A DNA stretch of 7,087 nt, from positions 1-7,087 of the forward strand of contig JAEUMU010000063.1 in assembly GCA_016791325.1 (NCBI GenBank). The letters are read 5' to 3'. The notes beneath the pieces are model-generated. The model was not told the origin of the DNA. It worked only from the letters and a program-made list of their open reading frames with translations, and did no database searches. This document shows, in pieces, positions 1 to 7,087 of the stretch. Positions within the stretch are counted from its first letter, which is position 1; every line of letters begins with the position of its first letter. The DNA comes from Hyphomonadaceae bacterium. Lineage in GTDB: Bacteria; Pseudomonadota; Alphaproteobacteria; Caulobacterales; Aquidulcibacteraceae. A program made the translations under genes and the position numbers.

Positions 1-699
1 TGGTCCCGCGAAGCCGATCAGCGCGCCGGGCTCCGCCAAATGCACATCGCCCAGCATGGCGTAGCTGGCCGTCACGCCGCCAGTGGTTGGGTCGGCTAAC
101 ACCACGATGTAGGGCAGGTTGGCTTCGCGCAGCATCTGCACGGCAATGGTGGTGCGCGGCATTTGCATGAGCGAGAGGATGCCCTCTTGCATGCGCGCCC
201 CGCCCGAAGCGGTCACCACGATCATCGCCGCCTTGCGCCGCAACGCCGCTTGCGCCGCAGCAACGAACGCTTCGCCCGCCGCCATTCCGAGCGAGCCGCC
301 CATGAACTCGAAATCCTGCACCAGCACCACCGCCGGCGAGCCGCCGATGCGTCCATAAGCGGCGGCCATGCAATCCTCGCGCCCCACCTTCGCGCGCGCG
401 GCCTTCAACCGATCAATGTATTTCTTATCGTCCTTGAACTTGAGCGGATCGGTGGCGACCTTCGGCAGCACGATCTTCTGCCACGCCTGTTCATCGAACA
501 TTATCTTGAAGCGCGGCTCCGGCCCGATGCGCATGTGAAAGCCTGATGGCATCACCCAGTCGGCGCTCTCCAGATCGGTGCGATAGATCAGCTCTCCGGA
601 GAGCGGATCCTTGATCCAGAGATTGTCGGGCGTATCACGTGCGTCCTCGGGCTTCTTGCCGCGAAGGCCAGGCCGCGCAAAATTCGACAGCCAATTCAT
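1..699 (-). CDS. accD: Acetyl-CoA carboxylase carboxyltransferase subunit beta (5' part, cut by window edge)
   Basis: The first 233 codons are present; the 3' end lies outside the window. AccD pairs with AccA to form the cytoplasmic carboxyltransferase that moves the carboxyl group from biotin to acetyl-CoA, giving malonyl-CoA for fatty acid synthesis. Family motifs seen in order are [12 protein letters not shown] (about 134-145), SGGARMQEG (about 165-173), [12 protein letters not shown] (about 202-213) and GALIGFAGP at the edge. The usual N-terminal zinc ribbon (two CxxC pairs) has lost all its cysteines: the equivalent stretch reads [14 protein letters not shown], then [12 protein letters not shown]. 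The only Cys visible in the protein is Cys110. From memory, Caulobacter-type AccD keeps at most one of the four. The ATG overlaps the trpA stop as ATGA, and a GGAAGGGA ribosome site lies 7 bases upstream (707-714). This is the last visible gene of the trp operon. The family call is firm. Confidence 0.96.
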   Translation of the reverse strand, partial: MNWLSNFARPGLRGKKPEDARDTPDNLWIKDPLSGELIYRTDLESADWVMPSGFHMRIGPEPRFKIMFDEQAWQKIVLPKVATDPLKFKDDKKYIDRLKAARAKVGREDCMAAAYGRIGGSPAVVLVQDFEFMGGSLGMAAGEAFVAAAQAALRRKAAMIVVTASGGARMQEGILSLMQMPRTTIAVQMLREANLPYIVVLADPTTGGVTASYAMLGDVHLAEPGALIGFAGP

Positions 700-1523
700 G
701 CGGGAGTCCCTTCCAAAGCCCGCGCGCTCCGCACAGCTTCACTCAGAAGCCTGACCTTGCGCAAGACGCGATCGGTGGAGCCTTTCGCATCCTCGGGGTT
801 GATCTCATCCACAAAGGCGGAGCCAACGACAACAGCGTCCGCGGTTGTTGCGATGGCGCGCGCCGCTTCAGGTTCGCGCACTCCAAACCCAACCGCCACC
901 GGCAAATCGGTGGCGCGCTTCAGCCGCTGCACCGCTGCACGCACGGCCGTAGCGGCAGCGGCCTGTGCGCCCGTCACGCCCGCGACGGAGACATAATAGA
1001 GGAAACCAGAAGCGCCATCGAGCACTTTGGTTAAGCGGTTGTCATCGGTGGTGGGCGTCGCCAGACGGATAATCGAGAGATCATGCTGCGCGAACGCCGC
1101 CCGCAGCGGGGCGTCTTCTTCCGGCGGCAGATCCACGACGATGGCGCCGTCGGCGCCGGCGGCGTGCATCGCACGCGCAAAGCTCTCATATCCCATGCTC
1201 TCGATTGGGTTGGCGTAGCCCATGAGGATAAGCGGCGTATCTGCGTTCGTTTCACGGAAGCGACGCGCGAGGTCCAGGGTTTTTTGTAGTGATCCGCCTG
1301 CTTTCAACGCACGCAAAGCCGCTTTCTGAATGCTCGGCCCGTCCGCCATCGGATCGGTAAAGGGAAATCCCAACTCGATGACATCGGCGCCCGCTGCTGG
1401 AAGGCCGCGCAGAATATTGAAACACGTCTCGTCGTCGGGATCGCTTGCCATGATGTAGGCGACGAGCGCAGCGCGCCCGTTGCGCCTTAACGCGGCAAAC
1501 TTCTGATCGAGGCGCGCCGTCAT
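696..1523 (-). CDS. trpA: Tryptophan synthase alpha chain
   Basis: A protein of 275 residues (E. coli TrpA has 268). It cleaves indole-3-glycerol phosphate to indole and glyceraldehyde-3-phosphate and passes indole through a tunnel to TrpB in the cytoplasmic alpha2-beta2 complex. The TIM-barrel motif [16 protein letters not shown] (48-63) holds Glu50 and Asp61, the counterparts of catalytic Glu49 and Asp60 of E. coli. The phosphate-binding region is GFGVREP (212-218) followed by VVVGSAFV (231-238). The reading frame stays open another 94 codons upstream, but that part is arginine-rich antiparallel noise inside the preceding gene. The ATG at 1523 matches the family N-terminus. No clear ribosome site precedes it. 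The start overlaps the upstream stop as ATGA, so translation is probably coupled to the gene before it; the same overlap links it to accD. Confidence 0.98.
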   Translation of the reverse strand: MTARLDQKFAALRRNGRAALVAYIMASDPDDETCFNILRGLPAAGADVIELGFPFTDPMADGPSIQKAALRALKAGGSLQKTLDLARRFRETNADTPLILMGYANPIESMGYESFARAMHAAGADGAIVVDLPPEEDAPLRAAFAQHDLSIIRLATPTTDDNRLTKVLDGASGFLYYVSVAGVTGAQAAAATAVRAAVQRLKRATDLPVAVGFGVREPEAARAIATTADAVVVGSAFVDEINPEDAKGSTDRVLRKVRLLSEAVRSARALEGTPA

Positions 1524-1953
1524 GGCGTGGGCGCCGCACACCGTGGCTCGCGCTGGAGCGCAAACCATATTCCGCTCGATTCTTCGTCGTTGTGTGGGAA
1601 AATGCTCAACACCTGCTCGCAGCCGTCGGCCGTGGCGCGCGTCGCGGCGAAGCCGCCGACGATGTTTGCGCTGTGGCGCCAGCCATTGGCGCCGAGCCAG
1701 GCGATGTATTCGACGTCGACCTCGTCTTCGTCGCCGCCGCTGGTGGTGACGATGCAGGCAAGGTCGAAGCCCTCTGCGGTCCGCAGTGTGTCGGGGTATT
1801 CGCAATCCGAAGGCACCTGCGATCCGTCAGCGATCGGGATGTTCAGCGAGCCCGGAAAAAGCGTCGCCGCTGCGGGTGAAATGGCGTCGCGCGCCAAGGC
1901 AGGCGTCGCCAGAGCAACAGCAGCCAGCGCGCCAATGAGAAGGCGGGTCCGTG

Positions 1954-1957
<4 letters not shown>
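1520..1957 (-). CDS. Small exported protein of unknown function between trpB and trpA
   Basis: A protein of 145 residues that I do not recognise. Residues 1-22 look like a Sec signal peptide: Arg3 and Arg5, a hydrophobic core ([12 protein letters not shown]), then TPALA with likely signal peptidase I cleavage after Ala22. The mature part of about 123 residues has four cysteines (52, 68, 113, 140), enough for two disulfides in the periplasm. It also has an acidic stretch ([11 protein letters not shown], 74-84) and aromatic residues around [10 protein letters not shown] (84-93). It starts with TTG, supported by AGGAG 7 bases upstream. The start overlaps the trpB stop as TTGA and its own stop overlaps trpA as ATGA, so it is embedded in the operon. 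Codon use is like that of its neighbours. Its place between two subunits of one cytoplasmic enzyme is unusual; nothing seen ties it to tryptophan metabolism. Confidence 0.85.
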
Positions 1958-3168
<1,211 letters not shown>

Positions 3169-3179
3169 CGGGAGAGGTC

Positions 3180-3806
3180 TTACACTTCGGCGGCGGCCAA
3201 AAATTGGGCGATCAGGAGCGGTTCCTTTAGGCCGGGGGCGCTCTCCACGCCAGAGGACACGTCCACCAGGTCCGCCCCCGAGGCTGCAATCGCCTGTTTG
3301 ACGTTCAGTGGGGTCAGCCCGCCGGCCAAAATCCAGGGCTTGGCGAAACGCCAGCCCCCAAGCAGAGCCCAGTCGAAGGCGGCCGCATTGCCGCCGGGCA
3401 GGCGCTGGGCCGGCGCGTCGAACAGCAGCATATCGGCTGCCGCCTCATAGGCGGCCGCGGCGAGCAGGTCGTCGCGCCGGGCGACGCCGAGCGCCTTGAT
3501 CACCCCGCGGCTGGCGAAGCGGCGGGCTTCCCCGACGCGGCGAGGGCTTTCCTGGCCGTGCAGCTGGAGCCAGTCCGGCGCCGCCGCTTGTGCAGCCGCG
3601 GCGAGCTCTGCATCGTCTGCATTCACCGTGACGAGCACTGTTTCCACGCGTCCGCGCGCGCGCCCGGCGAGCGCTGCAAGCTTGTCCAGACCCAAGTGTC
3701 GCGGGCTCTTGGGAAACACCACAAAGCCTACGAACCTGGCGCCGCCCTCGATGGCGGCGTCGAGCGCATCCAGCGTTGTGATGCCGCAGATTTTTGCGTC
3801 GGCCAT
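3180..3806 (-). CDS. trpF: Phosphoribosylanthranilate isomerase
   Basis: A single-domain TrpF of 208 residues. It catalyses the Amadori rearrangement of N-(5'-phosphoribosyl)anthranilate to CdRP in tryptophan synthesis. The TIM-barrel signatures are KICGIT at the N-terminus with the general base Cys7, WLQLHGQE (79-86), the general acid Asp130 in [14 protein letters not shown] (159-166), and the phosphate-binding end VDVSSGVE (181-188). It is the first trp gene of this cluster; trpC, trpD and trpE are not in the window. The bases just before the ATG on the coding strand read CCTCCT, the opposite of a ribosome site. Either translation is weak or the message starts at or very near the ATG, as the nearby promoter match suggests. 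It lies 69 bases after mscL in the same direction. Confidence 0.98.
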   Translation of the reverse strand: MADAKICGITTLDALDAAIEGGARFVGFVVFPKSPRHLGLDKLAALAGRARGRVETVLVTVNADDAELAAAAQAAAPDWLQLHGQESPRRVGEARRFASRGVIKALGVARRDDLLAAAAYEAAADMLLFDAPAQRLPGGNAAAFDWALLGGWRFAKPWILAGGLTPLNVKQAIAASGADLVDVSSGVESAPGLKEPLLIAQFLAAAEV

Positions 3807-3812
3807 AGGAGG

Positions 3813-3841
3813 CTGCTAGCGCGTGCGAGGCTGCGGGCCAA
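3813..3841 (-). promoter_or_regulatory. Candidate promoter for trpF, possibly giving a leaderless message
   Basis: On the minus strand TTGGCCC (3835-3841) is followed after 14 bases by GCTAGCAG (3813-3820). The Caulobacter housekeeping consensus is TTGACGS, 10-14 bases, GCTANAWC. The -10 part matches at GCTA and one further base, the -35 part at about five of seven. The -10 ends only 6 bases before the trpF ATG, so transcription would start at or beside the start codon. That fits the missing ribosome site. It is a consensus match by eye in a GC-rich region, so a chance match is possible. Confidence 0.35.
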
Positions 3842-3875
3842 GGCCCTCAGGCTGAAGCGTGAGGTCGCGCCCTGC

Positions 3876-4289
3876 TTAAGGCTTAGCTTTCAGCAGATCG
3901 CGGATTTCAGAAAGCAGCTTGATGTCCGCCGGCGTCTCCGCCACTGGCGCAGGCTTAGCCTCTTCTTTGCGCTTCAAACGGTTCATGCCCTTCACCAGCG
4001 TGAAAATCACCCACGCCACGATGACGAAGCTGATCAACGTGGTGATGAACTTGCCGTAGTTTATCGTCACCGCCGCAGCGCCTTCAGGCGCCAGAGGCGA
4101 AGGTGGAAGCGTCAGCACCAGATCGGAGAAATCGAGCCCTCCGGTGAGCCAGCCGATGGGCGGCATGACGACGTCGTTCACGAGCGATTGCACGATGCCG
4201 TTGAACGCCGCGCCGATGATCACGCCCACTGCGAGATCGACGACATTGCCCTTGAGTGCAAATTCGCGGAATTCAGAAAGAATCGACAT
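3876..4289 (-). CDS. mscL: Large-conductance mechanosensitive channel
   Basis: A protein of 137 residues, the normal MscL length. It forms a homopentameric inner-membrane channel that opens under high membrane tension and releases solutes during osmotic downshock. It begins with the amphipathic [19 protein letters not shown] and continues into the first pore helix (about 15-45, glycine- and alanine-rich, ending NDVVMPPIG). A periplasmic loop follows (about 46-76), then the second helix (about 77-99, [14 protein letters not shown]). The C-terminus holds a basic stretch (RLKRKEEAK) and the bundle-forming helix [11 protein letters not shown] (123-133). The ATG at 4289 fits the family N-terminus, with AAGG 9 bases upstream. 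No convincing terminator follows before trpF, so read-through into the trp genes is possible. The two functions are not known to be related. Confidence 0.98.
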   Translation of the reverse strand: MSILSEFREFALKGNVVDLAVGVIIGAAFNGIVQSLVNDVVMPPIGWLTGGLDFSDLVLTLPPSPLAPEGAAAVTINYGKFITTLISFVIVAWVIFTLVKGMNRLKRKEEAKPAPVAETPADIKLLSEIRDLLKAKP

Positions 4290-4456
4290 GTCGTTTCGCC
4301 TTGTGCAGTGAGTATTGGCCAGGGCGTTCTTGCCAGCATTCGCGCGCCCGGGCCAGAGCCATCGCGGTCCGGTGGTCTTTTCCCGCGCCCAGCCGTTGAC
4401 ACGCGCGGCTGCGGTTCAGACATTGCGCCAGGGCTTGGGTTGCGCGCGGGGCGGCG
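4290..4456. other. Divergent intergenic region between mscL and the tandem paralog pair
   Basis: These 167 bases hold no supported gene. Reading leftward, GCCAATAC (4312-4319, minus strand) resembles a Caulobacter-type -10 box 22 bases before the mscL ATG, but I find no matching -35. Reading rightward there is a better promoter candidate, listed separately. The short direct repeat GCCAGGGC (4318-4325 and 4427-4434) is within chance for this composition. Confidence 0.5.
4396..4424 (+). promoter_or_regulatory. Candidate promoter for the tandem paralog genes
   Basis: A perfect TTGACA (4396-4401) is followed after 17 bases by GACATT (4419-4424). The -35 is strong and the -10 matches only three of six bases, which is tolerable in alphaproteobacteria. 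It lies 32 bases upstream of the first ATG and points at the operon. Confidence 0.45.
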
Positions 4457-5524
4457 ATGAATGGCGAGCTGATTAGGCGTGTGCTGTGGCCGGAGCGTGG
4501 GCCGCTCTTCCTGATTATCGGCGGCATCGTCAGCATGGTGAGTGATTTCGCCAGCTTCCTCGGCAACATTGCTTCGCCACAAGTGTTGCTTTGGCCGGCG
4601 GCAGGCCTCGCCGCATTGCTAGCGTGGTTTTGCATTTCCCGCGTGTTCGCGGCCAAAAAGAATGCTCCCGCCGCACCGGCCGATGAGGGAGGCGATGCAC
4701 ACGGCGACCCCGCCATTGCCGCCACCACCTGCCGTGAGTGCGACGTTTTCCGCATCCTGCTGTTCGCAACGATTGGCATCATCACGCTGGTGATCGCCGG
4801 TCAGGGCGCGACCGCGACCGAGCGGATCGGCGCGCAGCTGGGCTTAATTCAGCAGGACGTCGCCGCCATCCGCGAAGACACCAGCGCCATTCGCGACGTC
4901 ACCTCGAGCGGGGAGTTGGTGCGTAATCCGCGCACGGCGGAAGACTATTTCCGCAACGCATGGATTTATCAGATGATGCGCCGCGACGCCGATCAGGCGT
5001 GGGCGTCCATGCAGGATCTCTACCGCCGCCACGCGCCCAACAAACTCGACGCCGCCGAACTCTATCTAAATACGGGGCGGGCGCATCTCTCGCGTGACGC
5101 GCTACTGGCCGAAATGGTTCGCATCGGGCGCGAGCGCCGCGATGCGTCGATGCTGGTGATCGCTGCACGCAACACGCTGGATTTCGCCCAGGCTCAGCCG
5201 CTTTACGCCGAAGCGCGCGCGCTCGATGCCGATTTGCCATTCGCTTATTGGGATGTGGCGCGCACCGATCTGCTCAATCTTCCCGGACCAGGCTCGTCCG
5301 CGGAAGTCACGCTTGAGCGGATTCGAGTCATCATCGCGGGCATGGATCAGTTCGGGGAGGTCGCCAGCCGTAAGCCGCTGGCCAGTTATTTCTATCTGCC
5401 GCAATATCAGGCCGATTACGAGGCGATGGCCCGGACAATGGCGCAAACCTATCGGGGCCACGAGGAGACTTGGCTCAGCATCCAGCGCCAGCAGCAACAA
5501 TTAGAGCAGATGCGCCGGCGTTAG
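4457..5524 (+). CDS. Membrane protein of unknown function with CxxC motif and helical C-terminal domain (paralog 1)
   Basis: A protein of 355 residues that I do not recognise; it is a clear paralog of the next gene. Predicted helices are at about 17-36, 42-61 and 98-115. A proline/alanine-rich linker (64-90) ends in CRECDVFR with Cys92 and Cys95, directly before the third helix. Basic residues around the N-terminus and after helix 2 suggest that the CxxC loop is cytoplasmic and the C-terminal 240 residues periplasmic. Residues 124-148 form short heptads (DVAAIRE, DTSAIRD). Then comes SGELVRNPRTAEDYFRNAWI, which loosely recalls proteins with TPR-like repeats, and further amphipathic helices (about 165-255). 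The tail is glutamine-rich (QRQQQQLEQMRRR). The start is weakly supported by a ribosome site (GGGGCGG), but it aligns exactly with its paralog: both have WPE at residues 11-13. A single CxxC could be a redox pair or half of a zinc site completed in an oligomer; both are inference. Confidence 0.85.
   Translation: MNGELIRRVLWPERGPLFLIIGGIVSMVSDFASFLGNIASPQVLLWPAAGLAALLAWFCISRVFAAKKNAPAAPADEGGDAHGDPAIAATTCRECDVFRILLFATIGIITLVIAGQGATATERIGAQLGLIQQDVAAIREDTSAIRDVTSSGELVRNPRTAEDYFRNAWIYQMMRRDADQAWASMQDLYRRHAPNKLDAAELYLNTGRAHLSRDALLAEMVRIGRERRDASMLVIAARNTLDFAQAQPLYAEARALDADLPFAYWDVARTDLLNLPGPGSSAEVTLERIRVIIAGMDQFGEVASRKPLASYFYLPQYQADYEAMARTMAQTYRGHEETWLSIQRQQQQLEQMRRR
4856..4897 (+). repeat. Two imperfect 21-base tandem repeats encoding heptads (paralog 1)
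   Basis: Two consecutive 21-base units, with a partial third starting at 4898, encode DVAAIRE, DTSAIRD and VT. The pattern GAC-n-n-GCCAT-CGC recurs at the same phase. Each unit is exactly one heptad, so the protein feature, a short coiled coil with hydrophobic residues at regular spacing, arose by or is kept in step with a DNA repeat. Confidence 0.6.
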
Positions 5525-5527
5525 GCA

Positions 5528-5533
5528 GGGAGG
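5528..5533 (+). promoter_or_regulatory. Ribosome binding site of the second paralog
   Basis: GGGAGG lies 6 bases before the ATG at 5540, within the 15-base gap after the first paralog. It is a much stronger site than that of the first gene, so the second protein may be made in greater amount from the same message. Confidence 0.7.
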
Positions 5534-5539
5534 CTCGTC

Positions 5540-6532
5540 ATGGAGAGCAGCGTGCTGCGCCGGTTGATCTGGCCGGAAAACAAGACGCTCTTTCTCGCTG
5601 GCGGCGCCGCGTTGGGGCTGCTGGCCGATGTGATGAGCTTTCTGGGTAATCTCGGCTCGCCTGCGGTGTTGATCTGGCCGGCTTTGGTGATTGGTGGGTT
5701 GCTGGGGTGGCTGTGCTGGCCGCGCCTGAAGACGGTCGATGGGCAAGATGGGGCGGAATGTCCTGAGTGCGGTGCGTTCCGCCTCTCGCTCTACGCCATT
5801 GTGGCGATGGGGCTGCTCATCGCCGTCGGGCAGGGCGCTTCCGCCACCGAGCGCCTGGGCCAACAACTTGGCCTTATCCAGCAGGACGTAACCGCCATCC
5901 GCACCGACGTCTCCGCCATCCGCGACGTCACCGCCAGCGGCGAGCTCATCCCAAACCCGCGCACCGCCGCTGAGCGCTTTAACAATGCCTGGATTTACGC
6001 GACGCTGCGGCGTGAGAATGAGGGCGCATGGCGTGAGCTGCAGGCGCTCTATGCGGCCGGCGGCGTCGGCAAAATGGATGCCGCCGATCTCTATTTCCGC
6101 ACCGGCCTCGCCTTCCTGCCGCGCGAACAATTGGTGGCGCAGATGGTGGAAATCGGCCGCTCAAAGCGTGACGCCGCGATGTTGGTCGTTGCGGCGCGCA
6201 CAATGAGTTCGGCGGCCGAAACCGCCCCTTTGATGGCGGAGGCGCGCACGTTGGATCCCGATCTGGCCTTCGCGTATTGGGATCAGGGCGTATCGGTTGT
6301 GGATCGGGAAAGCGGCTCGGCGCGAGATCGCCATGAGCAGGGTTTGGCCCGCGTGGCCGCGCTTGAAGCGTTTCTGGAGGCAGCGCGCCGGCGTCGGCCT
6401 GCGCAGAGCTTTTTCCTGCCGCAATACCAGCCGGATTGGGAAGCGCTGGTGGAGGGCGATCTGCAGCATGCGCGCGATCGTCTTCCGCGTTTGGCAGAGC
6501 GCGCCGCCCGCGAGGAGCAGCGCGGGCGCTGA
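5540..6532 (+). CDS. Membrane protein of unknown function with CxxC motif and helical C-terminal domain (paralog 2)
   Basis: A protein of 330 residues, tandem duplicate of the gene before it and probably in the same operon. The layout is the same: RRLIWPE near the start, helices at about 17-36, 42-60 and 80-97, CPECGAFR with Cys74 and Cys77 just before the third helix, then heptads DVTAIRT and DVSAIRD (116-129), ASGELIPNPRTA, and a helical C-terminal domain. The linker before the CxxC is about 18 residues shorter than in paralog 1. By hand count about 78 of 126 positions are identical between residues 97-222 here and 115-240 there. The C-terminal 100 residues diverge more, but share a FLPQYQ / YLPQYQ motif followed by an aromatic and EA. 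The protein ends in a basic helix rather than a Gln-rich one. I do not recognise a named family. The conserved blocks show that both copies are under selection rather than one decaying. Confidence 0.85.
   Translation: MESSVLRRLIWPENKTLFLAGGAALGLLADVMSFLGNLGSPAVLIWPALVIGGLLGWLCWPRLKTVDGQDGAECPECGAFRLSLYAIVAMGLLIAVGQGASATERLGQQLGLIQQDVTAIRTDVSAIRDVTASGELIPNPRTAAERFNNAWIYATLRRENEGAWRELQALYAAGGVGKMDAADLYFRTGLAFLPREQLVAQMVEIGRSKRDAAMLVVAARTMSSAAETAPLMAEARTLDPDLAFAYWDQGVSVVDRESGSARDRHEQGLARVAALEAFLEAARRRRPAQSFFLPQYQPDWEALVEGDLQHARDRLPRLAERAAREEQRGR
5885..5926 (+). repeat. Two imperfect 21-base tandem repeats encoding heptads (paralog 2)
   Basis: Two units beginning GACGTAACCGCCATCCGC and GACGTCTCCGCCATCCGC, with a partial third (GACGTCACC) from 5927. 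They encode DVTAIRT, DVSAIRD and VT. The units are more alike here than in paralog 1. The equivalent position in both genes implies that the repeat predates the gene duplication. Confidence 0.65.
6505..6528. other. Inverted repeat at the convergent gene ends
   Basis: CGCCCGCG (6505-6512), an 8-base loop, then CGCGGGCG (6521-6528) form a perfect 8-base stem just inside the 3' end of paralog 2 and 7 bases past the ihfB stop. It could slow or end transcription from both sides, since the two genes are only 3 bases apart. No run of T follows on either strand, so it is not a standard intrinsic terminator. Confidence 0.35.
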
Positions 6533-6535
6533 TGC

Positions 6536-6826
6536 TTACGGCTCTTCGCCGCCATTGACTTTCAGCCGCAGCTCCTTGCCTGGCTTAAAGAACGGCACGC
6601 GTTTGGCCGAAACTTTGACCGCCGCCCCGGTGCGCGGGTTGCGCCCCGTGCGCGCATCGCGCTTGCGCACCGAAAATGCGCCAAAGCCGCGCAGCTCAAC
6701 GCGCCCGCCGTCCGCCAGGGCCTGAGCCACCTCGTCGAGCACTACATCGACAGCGTGCTCAACTTCGGAAGCGCGCAGTGGCGCGAACTCTTCCTGCAGC
6801 TTGGCCACAAGTTCCGAGCGCAGCAT
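6536..6826 (-). CDS. ihfB: Integration host factor subunit beta
   Basis: A protein of 96 residues, the usual size. IHF-beta pairs with IHF-alpha to bind specific DNA sites in the minor groove and bend them sharply, acting in nucleoid structure, replication, recombination and gene control. The HU/IHF fold is evident: helical N-terminus (MLRSELVAKL), the core GGRVELRGFGAFSVRKR (40-56), and the DNA-wrapping arm RTGRNPRTG (59-67) with the intercalating proline Pro64. VPFFKPGKELR (77-87) favours IHF-beta over HU and IHF-alpha. GAGGGGG lies 9 bases upstream of the ATG. The gene follows rpsA, as it does in many proteobacteria. It is separated from rpsA by a terminator and has its own promoter candidate, so it can be expressed on its own. 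Confidence 0.95.
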   Translation of the reverse strand: MLRSELVAKLQEEFAPLRASEVEHAVDVVLDEVAQALADGGRVELRGFGAFSVRKRDARTGRNPRTGAAVKVSAKRVPFFKPGKELRLKVNGGEEP

Positions 6827-6854
6827 GGGCGTGTTCCCCCTCTAAACGGGCGCG

Positions 6855-6883
6855 ATTGAAGGCCAGCGCCCGCGCCGCGTCAA
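6855..6883 (-). promoter_or_regulatory. Candidate promoter for ihfB
   Basis: On the minus strand TTGACGC begins at 6883, a full match to the Caulobacter -35 (TTGACGS). TTCAAT (6855-6860) stands at the standard 17-base spacing and matches four of six bases of TATAAT. The -10 ends 28 bases before the ihfB ATG, giving a short leader that carries the GAGGGGG ribosome site. It lies between the rpsA terminator and the gene, where a promoter is needed. Confidence 0.6.
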
Positions 6884-6905
6884 CAGGCCATTGGATTGAA
6901 AATGC

Positions 6906-6937
6906 AAAGAAAAGCCCGGCGCCTTGCAGCGCCGGGC
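6906..6937 (-). terminator. Intrinsic terminator of rpsA
   Basis: On the minus strand GCCCGGCGC, a 6-base loop (TGCAAG) and GCGCCGGGC form a perfect 9-base GC-rich stem (6914-6937), immediately followed by TTTTCTTT. It stands 35 bases past the rpsA stop, so it ends the rpsA message before ihfB. Confidence 0.9.
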
Positions 6938-6972
6938 CAATCTTTCCGCGGTTTCGGCCGCGCCCGCGCGGC

Positions 6973-7087
6973 TTATTGCTTGCTACGGTCCTTCAGGGCC
7001 GCACCCAGAATATCGCCGAGCGAAGCGCCGGAATCCGATGAGCCGAACTGGGCGATCGCTTCCTTTTCATCAGCCAATTCCATGGCC
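6973..7087 (-). CDS. rpsA: 30S ribosomal protein S1 (3' end only, cut by window edge)
   Basis: The last 37 codons and the TAA stop are present; the rest lies beyond the right edge. S1 binds mRNA on the small ribosomal subunit and helps start translation. The visible tail (EAIAQFGSSDSGASLGDILG and ALKDRSKQ) has the SSDSGASLGDILGAAL pattern that I know from the C-terminus of alphaproteobacterial S1, after the last S1 domain. Position next to ihfB and the strong terminator after the stop agree with this. The call rests on a short tail plus synteny. Confidence 0.85.
   Translation of the reverse strand, partial: AMELADEKEAIAQFGSSDSGASLGDILGAALKDRSKQ

Noticed and set aside
1524..1805. 94-codon N-terminal extension in frame with trpA
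   Set aside because: It is arginine-rich, unlike any TrpA, and lies wholly inside the exported-protein gene on the same strand. The ATG at 1523 gives the normal family N-terminus.
3807..3875. Possible terminator or trp attenuator between mscL and trpF
   Set aside because: Only short stems (such as CCTCA/TGAGG with a 10-base loop) and no T run; no leader peptide with Trp codons is visible.
4318..4434. Direct repeat GCCAGGGC in the divergent intergenic region as an operator
   Set aside because: Eight bases, not symmetric and 109 bases apart; expected by chance in GC-rich DNA.
3558..4460. 300-codon open frame on the plus strand opposite trpF and mscL
   Set aside because: It is antisense to two certain genes, with low-complexity Arg/His-rich sequence, so a shadow frame.
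4273..4785. 170-codon minus-strand open frame overlapping the mscL start and paralog 1
   Set aside because: It covers the divergent promoter region and the antisense of a conserved paralog, and no domain is visible.

Overview
This is a GC-rich bacterial chromosome segment with tightly packed genes. The family sequences point to an alphaproteobacterium, probably Caulobacterales (Caulobacteraceae or Hyphomonadaceae). Three things support this: an AccD resembling the Caulobacter type, an rpsA C-terminus followed by ihfB, and the order trpF-trpB-trpA-accD. Promoter candidates that fit the Caulobacter housekeeping pattern (TTGACGS, 10-14 nt, GCTANAWC) agree. The lineage is inferred from remembered families; no search was run.

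Left block (1-4289, all minus strand, transcribed right to left): mscL, then trpF, trpB, a small unrecognised exported protein, trpA, and the 5' two-thirds of accD, which runs off the left edge. TrpF, TrpB and TrpA carry out three consecutive late steps of tryptophan synthesis. AccD is a subunit of acetyl-CoA carboxylase, the first committed step of fatty acid synthesis. From trpB to accD every junction is a 4-base stop/start overlap (TTGA, ATGA, ATGA), so this stretch looks translationally coupled. The exported protein sits between the genes for two subunits that bind each other.

Middle block (4457-6532, plus strand): two tandem genes that are clear paralogs of each other, 15 bases apart. 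Each encodes a membrane protein with three predicted helices, one CxxC motif, a short heptad segment built from a 21-base repeat, and a long helical C-terminal domain. I do not recognise the family, and it is the most likely place in the window for undescribed biology. A 167-base divergent region separates the pair from mscL and holds the likely promoters.

Right block (6536-7087, minus strand): ihfB, which encodes the beta subunit of integration host factor and converges on the paralog pair with a 3-base gap. Its own promoter candidate lies upstream, then a strong intrinsic terminator, then the last 37 codons of rpsA (ribosomal protein S1).

I see no tRNA, rRNA, CRISPR array, insertion sequence or attachment site. 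No gene-free stretch exceeds 170 bases.
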